From NCBI RefSeq assembly GCF_001661345.1, contig NW_017962914.1, positions 1 to 64,000 of the forward strand: a stretch of DNA of 64,000 nucleotides, read 5' to 3'. The notes under the pieces were generated by a model that had not been told where the DNA came from, did not search any database, and saw only the letters and a list, made by a program, of their open reading frames with translations. Both the position numbers and the translations under genes were made by a program. Positions 1 to 10,451 of this stretch are shown piece by piece (the first letter of the stretch is position 1; every line of letters starts with the position of its first letter). This DNA comes from Ascoidea rubescens DSM 1968. Taxonomy: Eukaryota > Ascomycota > Saccharomycetes > Ascoideales > Ascoideaceae.

Positions 1-113
1 ACTGTTTGAAGTTAAACCCTTATATATGGGAATCTTTTGAAGATCTTTCGAAAATGGGAGCGAACGTCAAAACAAAAACATTATTCAAAGCAAACCACAC
101 TATTCCTAATCTT

Positions 114-149
<36 letters not shown>

Positions 150-1904
150 AATAATAATAATAATAATAATAGCAAAAAGACTCTAATTAACTCTAAAAAT
201 GGGGGAAATAACATCAATAACACCAATAACATCAATATCAATCAAGGCCTAATCAACAACTCGTCGACCCCCAACAACTCCAATTTCTTGAACTTGGAAG
301 ATGATAATCTATTTTCGACCAAAACGAGATCAAAACCTTCAAATGCACAACCGATCAATTCAAGATCTTTTCTTCGAAGATCTTCCATTCCATATCAAGA
401 ATTTCGAACTCCCAACTCGAAAACTGCCACTGACAAATGTGCCGCTGGATCATTAAACAATACTGTTTCCAATTCCAATTCCAATTCCAATTCCAATTCC
501 AACTCCAACTCCAACTCCAACTCCAACTCCAACTCCAATTCCAATTCTAATTTCATAAATAACGAAGGATTCAAAACTCCCAATATTCCATCCACATCGG
601 ACCTTTTGAGGAGATCATCGCGTTTATCAAATTCTAAATCCTCCATCAGGAAAATTCCTTCTTCTGCATCTGCCTGGATATCGAATCCTGCATCCAGCTC
701 TGCTTCCAAAAACAGCAATTCCTTAATAAAAACACCGATACAAAGCTCCAATCATAGAAACCTAAACCTAAACCTGAACCTAAACTTGAGTGTGAATTTG
801 AAAAAATCACAAAAAATCAACAACATTTTCCAATCTGGCTCATCTTCTCACTCCACCACTTTTAATCAAAATAATTCATCGATCGCTGTTGTCAACTCTA
901 TCAAAAAGGACCATTACAACCAAGCGCACGACCATTTGATGAATCTATATCTTGTTTTTGCAAAGGCATTGAAGGCAATGAATAGATACGATCTATTTAA
1001 ATCAATCCGTTTGTTCAATTCTTTACCAGAGCACCATCTAAACTCTTGTTATGTGTTAGGCAAGTTGGGAAGACTAAATTTTGAAATTGTAAATTATTCC
1101 AAAGCTGAGAAGTACTTTTTGAAACTAAGAAACATAGATCGAACAAGACTAAGTGAAATGGAATACTACTCCACGCTTTTGTGGCATCTTCATAAAGAAG
1201 AAGAGTTGAGTTTTTTGGCGCATGAGTTGTACGATGTGAACAAGAATTCGCCAGAGGCATGGATAACAATTGGCAATCTATTTTCTCTCATGAAAGAACC
1301 CGATGAAGCAATCAAATGCTTTAAAAGAGCAACACAAATCGATCCTGGTTTTGCCTACGCCTATACCCTTCAGGGACATGAGCATGCAACCAACGATTCT
1401 TATGAAAACGCTTTGGACTGCTTTAGAACGGCTTTGTTATATGACCCCAGACACTACAATGCTCTCTACGGGATAGGCAAAGTGTATCTTAGTCTGGGAG
1501 ACAATATTAGAGCAGAATATCATTTTCGAAAGGCTGTCAGCATCAATCCGTTGAATGTTATTTTGATCTGCTGTGTCGGAATGGTTTTGGAAAGAGAAGG
1601 TAAAAGAGAATTGGCATTGAAACAGTATGAGCTAGCCCATGAAATCCAGCCATTGGCCCCACTAGCTTTGTTCAAAAAGGCGCAATTGCTATTTGTTTTA
1701 GCCAAATATCAGGAATCTGTGGTGGAGTTTGAAAAACTAAAGGAGATTGCACCAGATGAAGCCACTGTCCATTTCCTTCTTGCCCAACTCTATAAAATAT
1801 TGCATCGAAAAACAGAGGCAGTGAAGGAATTCACTATCGCACTCAATCTTGATCCCAAAGGATCGCATTTAATCAAAGAAGCAATGGAAAGCCTAAATGA
1901 TTAA
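1..1904 (+). CDS. CDC27: Anaphase-promoting complex subunit Cdc27/APC3, 3' part
   Basis: TPR scaffold subunit of the anaphase-promoting complex, the nuclear ubiquitin ligase that triggers anaphase and mitotic exit; Cdc27 contributes to binding of activators and Cks1. The frame is open at the window edge and begins inside the family's conserved LKLNPYIWESFEDL stretch, so the N-terminal TPRs lie outside the window and there is no start codon here. A long low-complexity linker follows (Asn tract from about visible residue 36, then Ser-Asn and Asn-Leu repeats), as is usual between the N- and C-terminal TPR blocks of Cdc27. Canonical TPRs run from about residue 300 to the end; examples are SPEAWITIGNLFSLM and KVYLSLGDNIRAEYHF. 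The Leu of SLGD is coded by CTG. Ends with TAA. Identity is secure; only the amount of missing 5' sequence is unknown. Confidence 0.93.
114..170. repeat. Trinucleotide AAC/AAT repeat coding Asn in CDC27
   Basis: A pure AAC run changes to a pure AAT run in the same frame, giving about 19 Asn residues in the CDC27 linker. The switch in synonymous codon suggests two separate expansions. Confidence 0.9.
470..548. repeat. Hexanucleotide AAYTCC repeat coding Asn-Ser in CDC27
   Basis: Tandem six-base units code alternating Asn and Ser in the CDC27 linker. Blocks using AAT and AAC for Asn alternate. The tract lies outside the TPR domains. Confidence 0.9.
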
Positions 1905-2387
1905 ATTAGATACAGATTTAATATTGTGGTGTTTGGAAATTGTTCGGAACAGACAACTACATGGATTTTCAGCAACCATATCAGGCAAAAATATCGAGTT
2001 TAATCTGCAGCTCATTATATTAAATTGCTTTTTATTTCTATTGAAAAACTATGATGCGATTGATTGAAACTAGCTATTTATTGTCCAAAATTAAAGCGGA
2101 TTTTTAAACCTTTTTAAACCTTTTTAAGCCTTTTTAAGCCTTTTTAAACCTTTTTTGACGTTTTCAATAGCTATGAACTAAATTTGAATGAAAATCAACA
2201 GATACTCCCTCCTCTCTCCCTCTCTCTATCCCACCCTCAAAATTGAAAAAGACAGCATATTCAAATAGTTGGATCATTAATGAATATAAAAATAAATTCC
2301 ATTGAATTGAAATAAACTGAATTGAATCAAGGTAAGATGCAAAACAAAAACAAAAACAAAAACAAAAATCTATATAGAACAATGCCT
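1905..2387. other. Convergent intergenic region, CDC27/MNN4-like
   Basis: 3' flank of both neighbours. It holds a short minisatellite (about 2103-2154) with five imperfect copies of a CTTTTTAARC-type unit, a pyrimidine-rich CTCTCTCC stretch and an ACAAAA repeat near 2340-2366. I see no gene in it. Confidence 0.7.
2103..2154. repeat. Minisatellite, about 10-bp CTTTTTAARC unit
   Basis: Five tandem copies of a roughly 10-base unit that differ mainly at one A/G position. It lies in the 3' flank between convergent genes. Confidence 0.85.
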
Positions 2388-5300
2388 TTAAATTATACTA
2401 CTATCTTCTTCTTTACTGAAGTAGTTTCTAATTATCCATGGTTCAGGCCTTAGAACTTCCCCATTGAAACTTTCAAGTGTTTCTTGCATGTACTTTTCTT
2501 CGTATTTGATAATTCCACTATGGCCATCCCCATGATGGTGCTCGTTGCCATGAGTCGGAAATATTTTGGTTTCACTTGGTTTTTCAAGATTTAGTCTATT
2601 GTTTGCAATTCCAAAAAGCTTTTCAATTTCATAACTGTGTAACAAGAGATAGTCTTTAAATTGGGTAAATTCTCCCTGAACAAACTCATTTGTGATGTAA
2701 CAGTTTTTGCCCAACTTTCTCTCAAAATTACTGATTTTGGATTCAAATTTTGTTTTATCACCTCCATCATATAGATCTATATTGTTATATTCAAATTCTA
2801 TGATACTCTTCTTTTCAAGTGGTTGAAAATGCCCATTGTTTTTATGTCTTTTCCGGTATTGGAAATATGAGTATTCTTCTTTGGGAGGATTGACAAAGCC
2901 AACAGAATCCTCATCGATCTCAACTCCAGAAGTGTTATCTTGATCGTCATCTTCTTCTCCCAAATGCTCATCATCACCCATTCCTCCAACTTGTCCATCA
3001 ACATTCATCATTTTGAAGTCACAGTCGCCTGAACTTATCCACAATTGCAAGTATTTGAAGAACTTGTAATCGTTGAATTCGAGTTTGTTAATTGATTTTG
3101 TATCATATTCAATCACTATATTTTTAAGAAAATTTGCAGGGAGATATGTAATTGTGTTTTCATAGTATGTTGGGATCAAGGGCGTCAATTCCTCGATTTT
3201 GTAATAATGATAATTTCGACAATGGACCATGTTGTGAAAAAAGTCTTCAAACAATCTGTTGGTTTTTTGGTAAACTTCAGAATTTCTCAAGTCTTCTGAA
3301 GGTGGAAAAACAGATCCAAATTTGAACAATTTTAGCTTTTTTTCCGACACTTCCAAGTTTTGGATTTTGTCATCATCATAATCTAAATAAGAATTGGAAT
3401 ATTCTTTTTCCTCTTGTGTCTCTGCCGAGTGTTTTCCAAAGATGTCTGAAGATTGGGACTCTGAAGATTGGGACTCTAAAGATTGGGACTCTGAAATTCG
3501 CCTTGATTCCACATCAACTAATATTTTTTTCATCGTGGATATGGAAAGCTTTATATTTTGAAGTTTTTCCAAAGTCTTATTAAATATCGACTTTTTTCTG
3601 GCAAATAGAGAATCCCGTAGTTCTTTTACTAGTCGAATGCCCTCGTAGTACTCGTTATAAAACTTGGCTTTTGATAGCTTGTTTAGCTCATTCTCGGTAT
3701 AACTGTCTATTAGCAATAGTTTGGTAATCAATTCGTTATTCGTTTGAGATGTAAAATCGGTTAGTGCAGTTATATCAATGTAAACCCCACTTTCGATATC
3801 TATTAATCTGGCATCAATATTGTTCACATTGGGGTTTCCAATTTGATTTCGTAATAGAAAGTTTTCATTGACATCAAAGTAAAAACCCCGAAGTCCAAAC
3901 TCTGCATTTGAGTCTAGTTTTTTTTCCTGGCTAAACACTTCAAATGTTCCGAAATCAGTGTAGTCGTATATGAGAGTATTGTTAATGGTTTTGCTGAGTT
4001 TGTATAGTGACTGAATCGGAACCTGAACATCAATATCAGCATCCCATGGCAACGATAGTCCATTGAAATACCAGCCAATGATGGATCCATGGTTGATCCA
4101 GGAGGGAATGTTGAATTGAAGACACAATCGAAACCATACACGCATTAAGCGATGCAATATAGCTAAATGATGGGCTTGGTCGTCTTTGGTTATGTCTTTG
4201 AAAAACCGAAAATCATAATGATCAAGGTTGTAGTCTTTAGTTGAAGCTAGACCAAAATATCGATTTTCCGGGATCCATATCTTGCCCAACCTTGCTTCCA
4301 TTAGTGCTTTCAAATGATCGACTTGTTTATAGTCAATGTCATGTGTAGTATACAACGGTTCAGTGTTTTGAGATATGGCTTCTTGAATAGTGGGATCCTC
4401 GCAAGTTGTATTGTTCGTATGCGCTTTTTCGTTTGCAGATGCTGAGTAATGTGATTGCAAATGCTCATGTTCTTTTGATAAGTTCCATTGAAACAAAGAA
4501 AAATCGATATGTAACGGCTGATGACGATTTGTTGTGCCTGTGTTGGAATTTTTCAAAACATAGGGCTGAACAAATGAAAAATCATAATTTTCACAATCTT
4601 CCAGCAAATCTATTTGCTTTTGATTACCGTCTAGTGCACCCGGCTTTGAAAAAGCTGAAACGTTTTTGGCGCCATTGCTGATCTCGGAACGTTGATAAAA
4701 GGCATTCAACTTGGAAATTTCATTATAAGAATTAATACCATTTTCGATAATTTCATTGAGAGCATCTTCTTTTGACGAGTAATCGGTGGAATAGGATCTG
4801 ATTTTAAGATTATTATTGATGAAAAAGGTGGACAACATATCAGTGTACAAGTTTTGCCTTGCCCTTCTGTTTCTGATGTTGTTGATTCCATCAGAAACAG
4901 AATAAGTTGGAATGACCAAGGAGCGTTTGCCGTATATTGGATATTGATTTGAAGTGCCATTTGAACCATTGGTGTGATGTGCAGTGTTGTTTTCATTGAG
5001 TATATTCAAAAAAATGATTCGTTGAGGAGCTTCTAATCCTGTAAGGCCATATATGAACCCGTACATTTTTCTAATCTCCAAATCGTTTAAATAGGTATCA
5101 ACTTTTGAAACAAGTCGAAATGGCAAATTGTACAGATTGTGGAATGGCAAATTATACGGATTGTCAAATGGCTGGCAGATTGTGTTTTGGTTGTTGTTCT
5201 TTTGCAGTTCATCTGTTTCTGTTTTGTGCGAGTTGAGATATACAGACTGTAGTAGCTTGTCCTGAATCTGGCTGCTGGTGTATGATTGAGGATACACATT

Positions 5301-6098
5301 CTTATAGTTGGAGCAGACTTTTCCAAACTCTTTTAATGTGAATTCGTTGGATAACGCCAAATCCTGATATAAAAGGCTTTTGCAGTTTGAGCCTGACACA
5401 ATCAAGGAATAATAGAAGGAGTTGTCTTTGAGCGAGTCGTAAAAATTCAATAGATCGTTCCAGTTGAAAGGGAGTTTGAAGTTGTTTGATATTTCAAATA
5501 CATACTTGTTTTCAGTGTTGTTTGGAGACAACAAAGAAGCGCTGGGATTCGCTATCAAGTTGTTTAATATCAAATGCTGATTGATCAAATAGAGCCAAAA
5601 AGTAGGAAGAGTTCTCGGATCAAAATCAGGAGCAGAGGCTTCCCTTGCATTAAATAGTCTGATCACAGAGGACGAAAATTGGCCATATTCCAGCTTCAGA
5701 TGCAAATTGATATTAATATTGTTGTAGGAGTTGTATGCGCCGATGGTCGTTTCGTTCACCAACAGTTGAAACTTGGATGCTAAATCGCTCGCTGTGAAAT
5801 CAGCTTTTGGTATCTCTGGAGTGAAGCTGTTTTCAAGATAGTTGTGTTCAAACGAGCTGAGTGGGCAATGTGTATTGTCGTCGTTGGTGGCAATAGAAGC
5901 AACTAGCAAGGGCAAAGTTTCAAAAGCTCTTTTGGATTCCTCGCTCCACGATTGAAGCACAATAAAGATGGTGGTTGCGAGAAATAGAAAGGGAAATAGA
6001 ACAAAGGAAACAAACCTCTTTGTCAATTTGCAACGAGCCCCCACAGAAGCAAAGAAGTTTGGCTTTGCTGGAGCATTGAGAGAAAGAGAAAGAAGCAT
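2388..6098 (-). CDS. Mnn4-family LicD-domain protein, mannosylphosphate transfer
   Basis: Likely Golgi type II membrane protein needed for, or regulating, transfer of mannosylphosphate to mannan side chains (Mnn4/Mnn14 family). A cytoplasmic N-terminus is followed by one membrane anchor at about residues 28-51 (RFVSFVLFPFLFLATTIFIV) and a long lumenal part. The LicD core is clear: NHGSIIGWYFNGLSLPWDAD with the Asp-rich PWDADIDV near residues 680-690, and ARLIDIESGVYIDITAL near 755-770; both match Mnn4. At 1236 residues it is at the long end of the family. A Ser-Glu-Gln repeat (about residues 870-885) and an acidic stretch (about 1040-1055) are lineage-specific. The start is the first ATG before the anchor. 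The family assignment is firm; which paralogue (MNN4 or MNN14 type) and whether it is catalytic cannot be read from sequence. Confidence 0.88.
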   Translation of the reverse strand: MLLSLSLNAPAKPNFFASVGARCKLTKRFVSFVLFPFLFLATTIFIVLQSWSEESKRAFETLPLLVASIATNDDNTHCPLSSFEHNYLENSFTPEIPKADFTASDLASKFQLLVNETTIGAYNSYNNININLHLKLEYGQFSSSVIRLFNAREASAPDFDPRTLPTFWLYLINQHLILNNLIANPSASLLSPNNTENKYVFEISNNFKLPFNWNDLLNFYDSLKDNSFYYSLIVSGSNCKSLLYQDLALSNEFTLKEFGKVCSNYKNVYPQSYTSSQIQDKLLQSVYLNSHKTETDELQKNNNQNTICQPFDNPYNLPFHNLYNLPFRLVSKVDTYLNDLEIRKMYGFIYGLTGLEAPQRIIFLNILNENNTAHHTNGSNGTSNQYPIYGKRSLVIPTYSVSDGINNIRNRRARQNLYTDMLSTFFINNNLKIRSYSTDYSSKEDALNEIIENGINSYNEISKLNAFYQRSEISNGAKNVSAFSKPGALDGNQKQIDLLEDCENYDFSFVQPYVLKNSNTGTTNRHQPLHIDFSLFQWNLSKEHEHLQSHYSASANEKAHTNNTTCEDPTIQEAISQNTEPLYTTHDIDYKQVDHLKALMEARLGKIWIPENRYFGLASTKDYNLDHYDFRFFKDITKDDQAHHLAILHRLMRVWFRLCLQFNIPSWINHGSIIGWYFNGLSLPWDADIDVQVPIQSLYKLSKTINNTLIYDYTDFGTFEVFSQEKKLDSNAEFGLRGFYFDVNENFLLRNQIGNPNVNNIDARLIDIESGVYIDITALTDFTSQTNNELITKLLLIDSYTENELNKLSKAKFYNEYYEGIRLVKELRDSLFARKKSIFNKTLEKLQNIKLSISTMKKILVDVESRRISESQSLESQSSESQSSDIFGKHSAETQEEKEYSNSYLDYDDDKIQNLEVSEKKLKLFKFGSVFPPSEDLRNSEVYQKTNRLFEDFFHNMVHCRNYHYYKIEELTPLIPTYYENTITYLPANFLKNIVIEYDTKSINKLEFNDYKFFKYLQLWISSGDCDFKMMNVDGQVGGMGDDEHLGEEDDDQDNTSGVEIDEDSVGFVNPPKEEYSYFQYRKRHKNNGHFQPLEKKSIIEFEYNNIDLYDGGDKTKFESKISNFERKLGKNCYITNEFVQGEFTQFKDYLLLHSYEIEKLFGIANNRLNLEKPSETKIFPTHGNEHHHGDGHSGIIKYEEKYMQETLESFNGEVLRPEPWIIRNYFSKEEDSSII

Positions 6099-6447
6099 TG
6101 AAGAAGCATGAAATATATTTCGGCTTGAGTGGTGAAGACTTAAAGGTTCTTTTCATTAAGCGCTTTGAAACCGGCTTTTGAGAGAAATAGGGTTCATGAT
6201 CTGCATATCTGCGCATGGTCTCACTTCACATAGTTACCACCACGGTGGGTGCATGAATTCCTTATATATTTAATCGATATAATAGAAGAAACTAGTCTAA
6301 TTTACCAGTTCTGGATAGTTGATTGAACACCAAATCAAGATTCTGTATATTTTGACATTGAACTAAATAATAATGTGAAATAATAATGTGGAATATTAAT
6401 GTGGAATATTAATGTGGAATATTAAAAAGAGTCGCCCTACAAAACAG
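6099..6447. other. Intergenic region between the MNN4-like gene and GUD1
   Basis: Upstream of the MNN4-like gene and downstream of GUD1. It contains a TATATATT-like run near 6264 and a short tandem repeat of ATTAATGTGGA units at about 6372-6424. No gene seen. Confidence 0.6.
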
Positions 6448-8166
6448 CTAACAAGAAGATTTATCAATTATTAATCTACCATTTACCCAAACCCTTGTGG
6501 TGTTTCGATCATCACCGTTAAATAACCATTTGGCTATTATATTTTCAAATAGTATTTTATCCTCCAGAACCAAATCCCCGTTTTCTAATAAATCATAATC
6601 AAGATCGTCATCATAATCATCATCAGAATTTATATTATTGGTATCATCAAGTTGTAATTTTTCACTTGCCGAGAGCTTTAAGTTATCACTGGAATCAATT
6701 ATATCACTACTAGCTTGTTCCTTATCATTTCCAATAAATTCTCTTTCCAACTTATTATGGAAATATTTCGGTAATTGCCAGCTAAAGATATCTACCTGGG
6801 AATCCCTTTCTCGGAGATTAATCAATTGGCAATCCCATTTCTTACCAACGTGGAAATCTCCTATCAACTCTTCCAAACTCAACACTTTTGCTCCACCCAA
6901 TGTAGCTAAATATAGGACATCGTTGACTGACAATTTATCGTGCTCTTCAAATGTTTTCATAGACAAATGCCTAGAAACCAATAAAGCGTGGCGAGCAGTC
7001 GAAAGAATCGAGGGAGCAAATCCACCAGACACATCGGTACCCAAACCCACATTAATTGAATCATCTAATAGCCAACGAATTCTGGCTTCGCCCGAAGTAA
7101 TTGAGGAATTTGAAATTGGGCAATGAGATATTCCCGATTTTTTTAATTTAATTAATTTTTTTTCATCATTGTTTAAATGAATTGCATGAGCTAGAACTGT
7201 TTTTGAAGTTAATAAATTGTGGTCATCGTAAACTGACGTGTAATTTTTGGAGCTTGGGAATAATTGTTTAACCCATTGGATTTCATTCTTATTTTCCGAA
7301 ATATGAGTTTGAATGTGTAGATCATTCTTTTTGGATAGATCACCAAGCCAGTTTAATAAATTTGAAGTGCAACTTGGAGCAAATCTTGGAGTTATAATTG
7401 GTAATACGATATTTTCCTCAATTTTATTAGTTCTTGAAATCGAGTTTTGAATTTTGTTTAAATGTTTGANATGATTCAAGACCTTTTCAGTTGATGATTT
7501 CGATTGATTTAGATCTTCAACATAATAATCAGGCGAATTATCATTCATGCAAACTCGGCCAATTAAACCTCTCTGACCATTTTGGAAACATAAGTTGGCT
7601 AATAAATTTGTTGCATTTGGATCGATTGTAGCAAAATATGAGGCAGTTGTTGTGCCATTGTATAATGTTTTTTTAATAACTTTCGAATAAATATCGTTTG
7701 CAATTTGAAGATTTTTAAATGAGGCCTCCAAGGGAAAAGTATAAGTAGTTAACCAGTCCAATAAAGTTGCGTTGCCAAATATACCACAGTTTGGATATTG
7801 TGGGGCATGGATATGAGTATCAACAAAACCTGGAAAAAAAAATGAATAAGGGTTTGAAGTTATATTAAATAAATCAATCTCCGAGACGCTTAAATTGGGA
7901 TTGTAATCTAAAGCATCTTTAGTTGGATTAGATGAATTTTTATTAATAAAGACAATTACACCATCTAAATCAACTCCAACTGAGCAACTTGGTAATATTT
8001 CAATTTCACCTAATTGCGGAGTATGAACTAAAGTGCCATAGTAAACAGTGAAACGTAGGGGAGATAGAGCAGAAGATTTAATAGTATCCAATTGGGTATA
8101 TGGAGAATATTTCAATGAGGAAATCGAGTTGCAATTTTTGGTTGAAGAATTTTGAGCTATAGTCAT
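6448..8166 (-). CDS. GUD1: Guanine deaminase
   Basis: Zinc amidohydrolase converting guanine to xanthine and ammonia in purine salvage or catabolism; cytosolic. The metal-binding signature FVDTHIHAPQ lies near residues 112-121, the substrate/metal His in QTHISEN near 285, and the metal Asp in GLGTDVSGG near 375. The order and the PNCGIFG and CPISNSS neighbourhoods are those of fungal guanine deaminases. At 572 residues it is longer than the usual ~490. Much of the excess is an acidic Ser/Asp insert at about residues 485-530, close to the C-terminus. One ambiguous base (position 7460) leaves one unknown residue near 235. The start ATG is followed at once by conserved-length N-terminal sequence. 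Two CCGCGGA palindromes lie about 280-305 bp upstream. Confidence 0.95.
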   Translation of the reverse strand: MTIAQNSSTKNCNSISSLKYSPYTQLDTIKSSALSPLRFTVYYGTLVHTPQLGEIEILPSCSVGVDLDGVIVFINKNSSNPTKDALDYNPNLSVSEIDLFNITSNPYSFFFPGFVDTHIHAPQYPNCGIFGNATLLDWLTTYTFPLEASFKNLQIANDIYSKVIKKTLYNGTTTASYFATIDPNATNLLANLCFQNGQRGLIGRVCMNDNSPDYYVEDLNQSKSSTEKVLNHXKHLNKIQNSISRTNKIEENIVLPIITPRFAPSCTSNLLNWLGDLSKKNDLHIQTHISENKNEIQWVKQLFPSSKNYTSVYDDHNLLTSKTVLAHAIHLNNDEKKLIKLKKSGISHCPISNSSITSGEARIRWLLDDSINVGLGTDVSGGFAPSILSTARHALLVSRHLSMKTFEEHDKLSVNDVLYLATLGGAKVLSLEELIGDFHVGKKWDCQLINLRERDSQVDIFSWQLPKYFHNKLEREFIGNDKEQASSDIIDSSDNLKLSASEKLQLDDTNNINSDDDYDDDLDYDLLENGDLVLEDKILFENIIAKWLFNGDDRNTTRVWVNGRLIIDKSSC

Positions 8167-8965
8167 TTTGAAGTATCATATAACGTGGTAACCATGAAAC
8201 AGATCAATAATATAACCCATAGAATGCTAAGTGATAGGCAAAAAAGCAATCACAAAAAAGGCAACAATCAAAGTATTTATATTAAAACAACACCTGTATT
8301 TATTACTGATTTTAACAAAAAAATATCAGACATTTTAAAAGGTTTTTATTGTTTCTATTGATTTAGTGCTGCTTCTTGAGCACTGAAAATCGAAACGCAA
8401 TAGCCAGCACAGATGTAAAAGATAGAGATAAAGATTGTACTGCTGTCCGCGGAAACGACGAAGTGGGCCGCGGAAGCAAACTAGCCGCAGATTCAAACTT
8501 GCCGCACGTGGAATGTTTTCGAGTCTAAAACAAGTTGCGAAAAGCCGCGAAATTTGATTGTTTTTTCAACTTCTAAAGAAAAACGGAATTTTTGGAATAA
8601 AAACGGGAGCTGTCAAATAAATTGGCTGTTGCTATACAGTAGAATTATTAAATTTGGGAAGTCCGGCCTGGCAGGACGCCTATTGGTAGAGAGCCAGCAT
8701 GATGTAAGAAAGTTGTCTTCGTATTCAAAGTGGTTTTCATATAAGCTATGCAGTTATTTGAGTTACATGCATCGACATTCATTGACATACATGAGATCAA
8801 ACAAATAAAACAATGCAACTTTGCGATTTCTATTGTTTTCTGTTGTTTTCTTGTTTTTGAAAAGTAGAATATTTTTCTTTTTGATTTTAATCTATCCAGC
8901 AAATAAAACAAATCGCTTTCAACAGAATCACCAAAAATCGTGTGTTGTTTTGGATAGCGCCCTGC
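8167..8965. other. GUD1 promoter and NSE1 3' flank
   Basis: About 800 bases without a convincing gene. The GUD1-proximal half contains a GC-rich block (about 8440-8560) with repeated CCGC motifs, including two CCGCGGA palindromes. The rest is AT-rich; its open frames lack family features and usable composition. Confidence 0.65.
8446..8474. promoter_or_regulatory. Paired Pdr1/Pdr3-type element (PDRE-like)
   Basis: TCCGCGGA at 8446-8453 is an exact match to the palindromic pleiotropic drug response element bound by Pdr1/Pdr3-type zinc-cluster factors. GCCGCGGA at 8467-8474 differs by one base. They are 21 bp apart, about 280-305 bp upstream of the GUD1 start. Binding in this species is inferred. 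Confidence 0.45.
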
Positions 8966-10018
8966 TTATTCAAGCAGAAGCCGTGTTTTTTGCAACGGAC
9001 AAAGCGTCCGAAGGTTCCAAACACCGTCACAATGCGGTCCCGGACAGACACACGAGTTTCCGCCGGCTGCCGTTGCCCGGACGTAGTGCCAGAGACAGTC
9101 TTGGTGGAAGCGAGTGCGACAGTGGCTGTTTGTGCAGCTGAGTCCGAACGTGAAGAGACCGTGGCAACCAGCACAGACGTAGAGGAGGCCGTCCGCGTTG
9201 ACATCAACCGTGTTATCGGGCACTCCGGCCAGACAAACGCCGTACTCGTCGATCAAGGCCTCGCGTAGCTCAATCAAGGTACGGTTGCCGACGTAGAGCG
9301 TTCCGGCCGAGTTTGTGTTGAGCCAGCCGTTGCGAAGAAGCTGCTTGAGAAGGAGACGGACGAACTTGAAGCCGACGCCGAGCTCGGACGCAAACACGTA
9401 GACCTCTCGGGGCGTGATGGAGAAGGTGCTTGTGTTGCGTGTGAGGATGGTTTCCAATATCTTTCTGATGACGCCCACAGAGTCTGCTCTGAAATACGAG
9501 GCCAACTTTGATGCCTCGTCCATCTTCAAGTTAACAAACGTGTAGTAGATTTTGCTTTCCACCCTTTCGATTTTTCTGTCTCTGTGTCTAACGTAGTTGT
9601 TGGCAGCTGGAGTGTGTTCTTCATCGCTGCTGTTTTCTTCCTGCTCTCCATCTTTGTTGTTATCTATATCGGCATTATCCACTGGGTTATTTGGATCGTC
9701 AGAATAGAATGTGCAAAGATCGTAGTGGTTCTTGAACTTCTTCACCTCGAAATCTACTGGCTCCAATAATAAGTTCATCTCATGCACCAATTTTTCCAAC
9801 CTATTCAATAAAAAGTGCTTATCCAGTTGCATCAACTCCTGAAATGCCTCCAATGCCTCAATTCGGTTTTCTTCATCATAATCTTCCTCGATTTTACTAA
9901 CCATCAAATCTTTCACAAACTCACTTAAATCTTGTTGAGATATCAATTTCACCGATATAATATATTGAAGTAAAGGTCTATGGTCAACTCTGAGCCTCTT
10001 GATTTCTTCCCTACTCAT
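8966..10018 (-). CDS. NSE1: Smc5/6 complex subunit Nse1 (RING-like)
   Basis: Subunit of the Smc5-Smc6 complex that acts in DNA repair and replication-fork stability; with Nse3 and Nse4 it forms the kleisin-bound module and carries ubiquitin-ligase potential. The 350-residue length fits the family. The N-terminal half is winged-helix-like (HRPLLQYIISVKLISQQDL; ILTRNTSTFSITPREVYVFAS). A C-terminal RING-like zinc domain is at about residues 281-334, with paired Cys/His ligands in VCAGCHGLF, CTNSHC, RFHQDC and VCPGPHCDG. The Nse1 linker carries an Asp/Glu-rich insert near 120-135. Base composition changes sharply: the last 500 coding bases (8966-9480) are strongly GC-rich, unlike the AT-rich first half. 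The domains run across the boundary, so this is compositional drift rather than fusion. Confidence 0.9.
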   Translation of the reverse strand: MSREEIKRLRVDHRPLLQYIISVKLISQQDLSEFVKDLMVSKIEEDYDEENRIEALEAFQELMQLDKHFLLNRLEKLVHEMNLLLEPVDFEVKKFKNHYDLCTFYSDDPNNPVDNADIDNNKDGEQEENSSDEEHTPAANNYVRHRDRKIERVESKIYYTFVNLKMDEASKLASYFRADSVGVIRKILETILTRNTSTFSITPREVYVFASELGVGFKFVRLLLKQLLRNGWLNTNSAGTLYVGNRTLIELREALIDEYGVCLAGVPDNTVDVNADGLLYVCAGCHGLFTFGLSCTNSHCRTRFHQDCLWHYVRATAAGGNSCVCPGPHCDGVWNLRTLCPLQKTRLLLE

Positions 10019-10297
10019 CTGTAATATTTGGTCTCACCTTCTCTTATCTTATTTTGTATTATATTGTATTATCCAATCTTACCTATAACAATATTATCGC
10101 CAATATTTATTATATTCAATTGTATTCATTTTTCATTTCCGCGTGTATTTTAAATTTGAAAATTTAAAACTTGGATCTGTTTTCAGCTATTTTTTATTCA
10201 TTCAAAATACTCTTTATTACCATCTATTTCTCGTTTTTATTAGCTAACCAACTAATCAAACACTTTTCATTGATTGAACCATCAACAAACTTTTGAA

Positions 10298-10413
10298 ATG
10301 CAAATCAAAGAAGAAATCCCCAATGAAATTGCTCATTTAATCCCATCTAAAAGATCTCGTTCTCCAACTCTTCTGTTGTCCGACACTGACTCCAATTCTC
10401 ATATCACCAACAA

Positions 10414-10451
<38 letters not shown>

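Noticed and set aside
8554-8911. Small ORFs between GUD1 and NSE1
   Set aside because: No conserved motif, no coding composition, and they overlap on both strands.
9584-9769. Membrane-like ORF opposite NSE1
   Set aside because: Shadow of the Asp/Glu-rich NSE1 insert read on the other strand.
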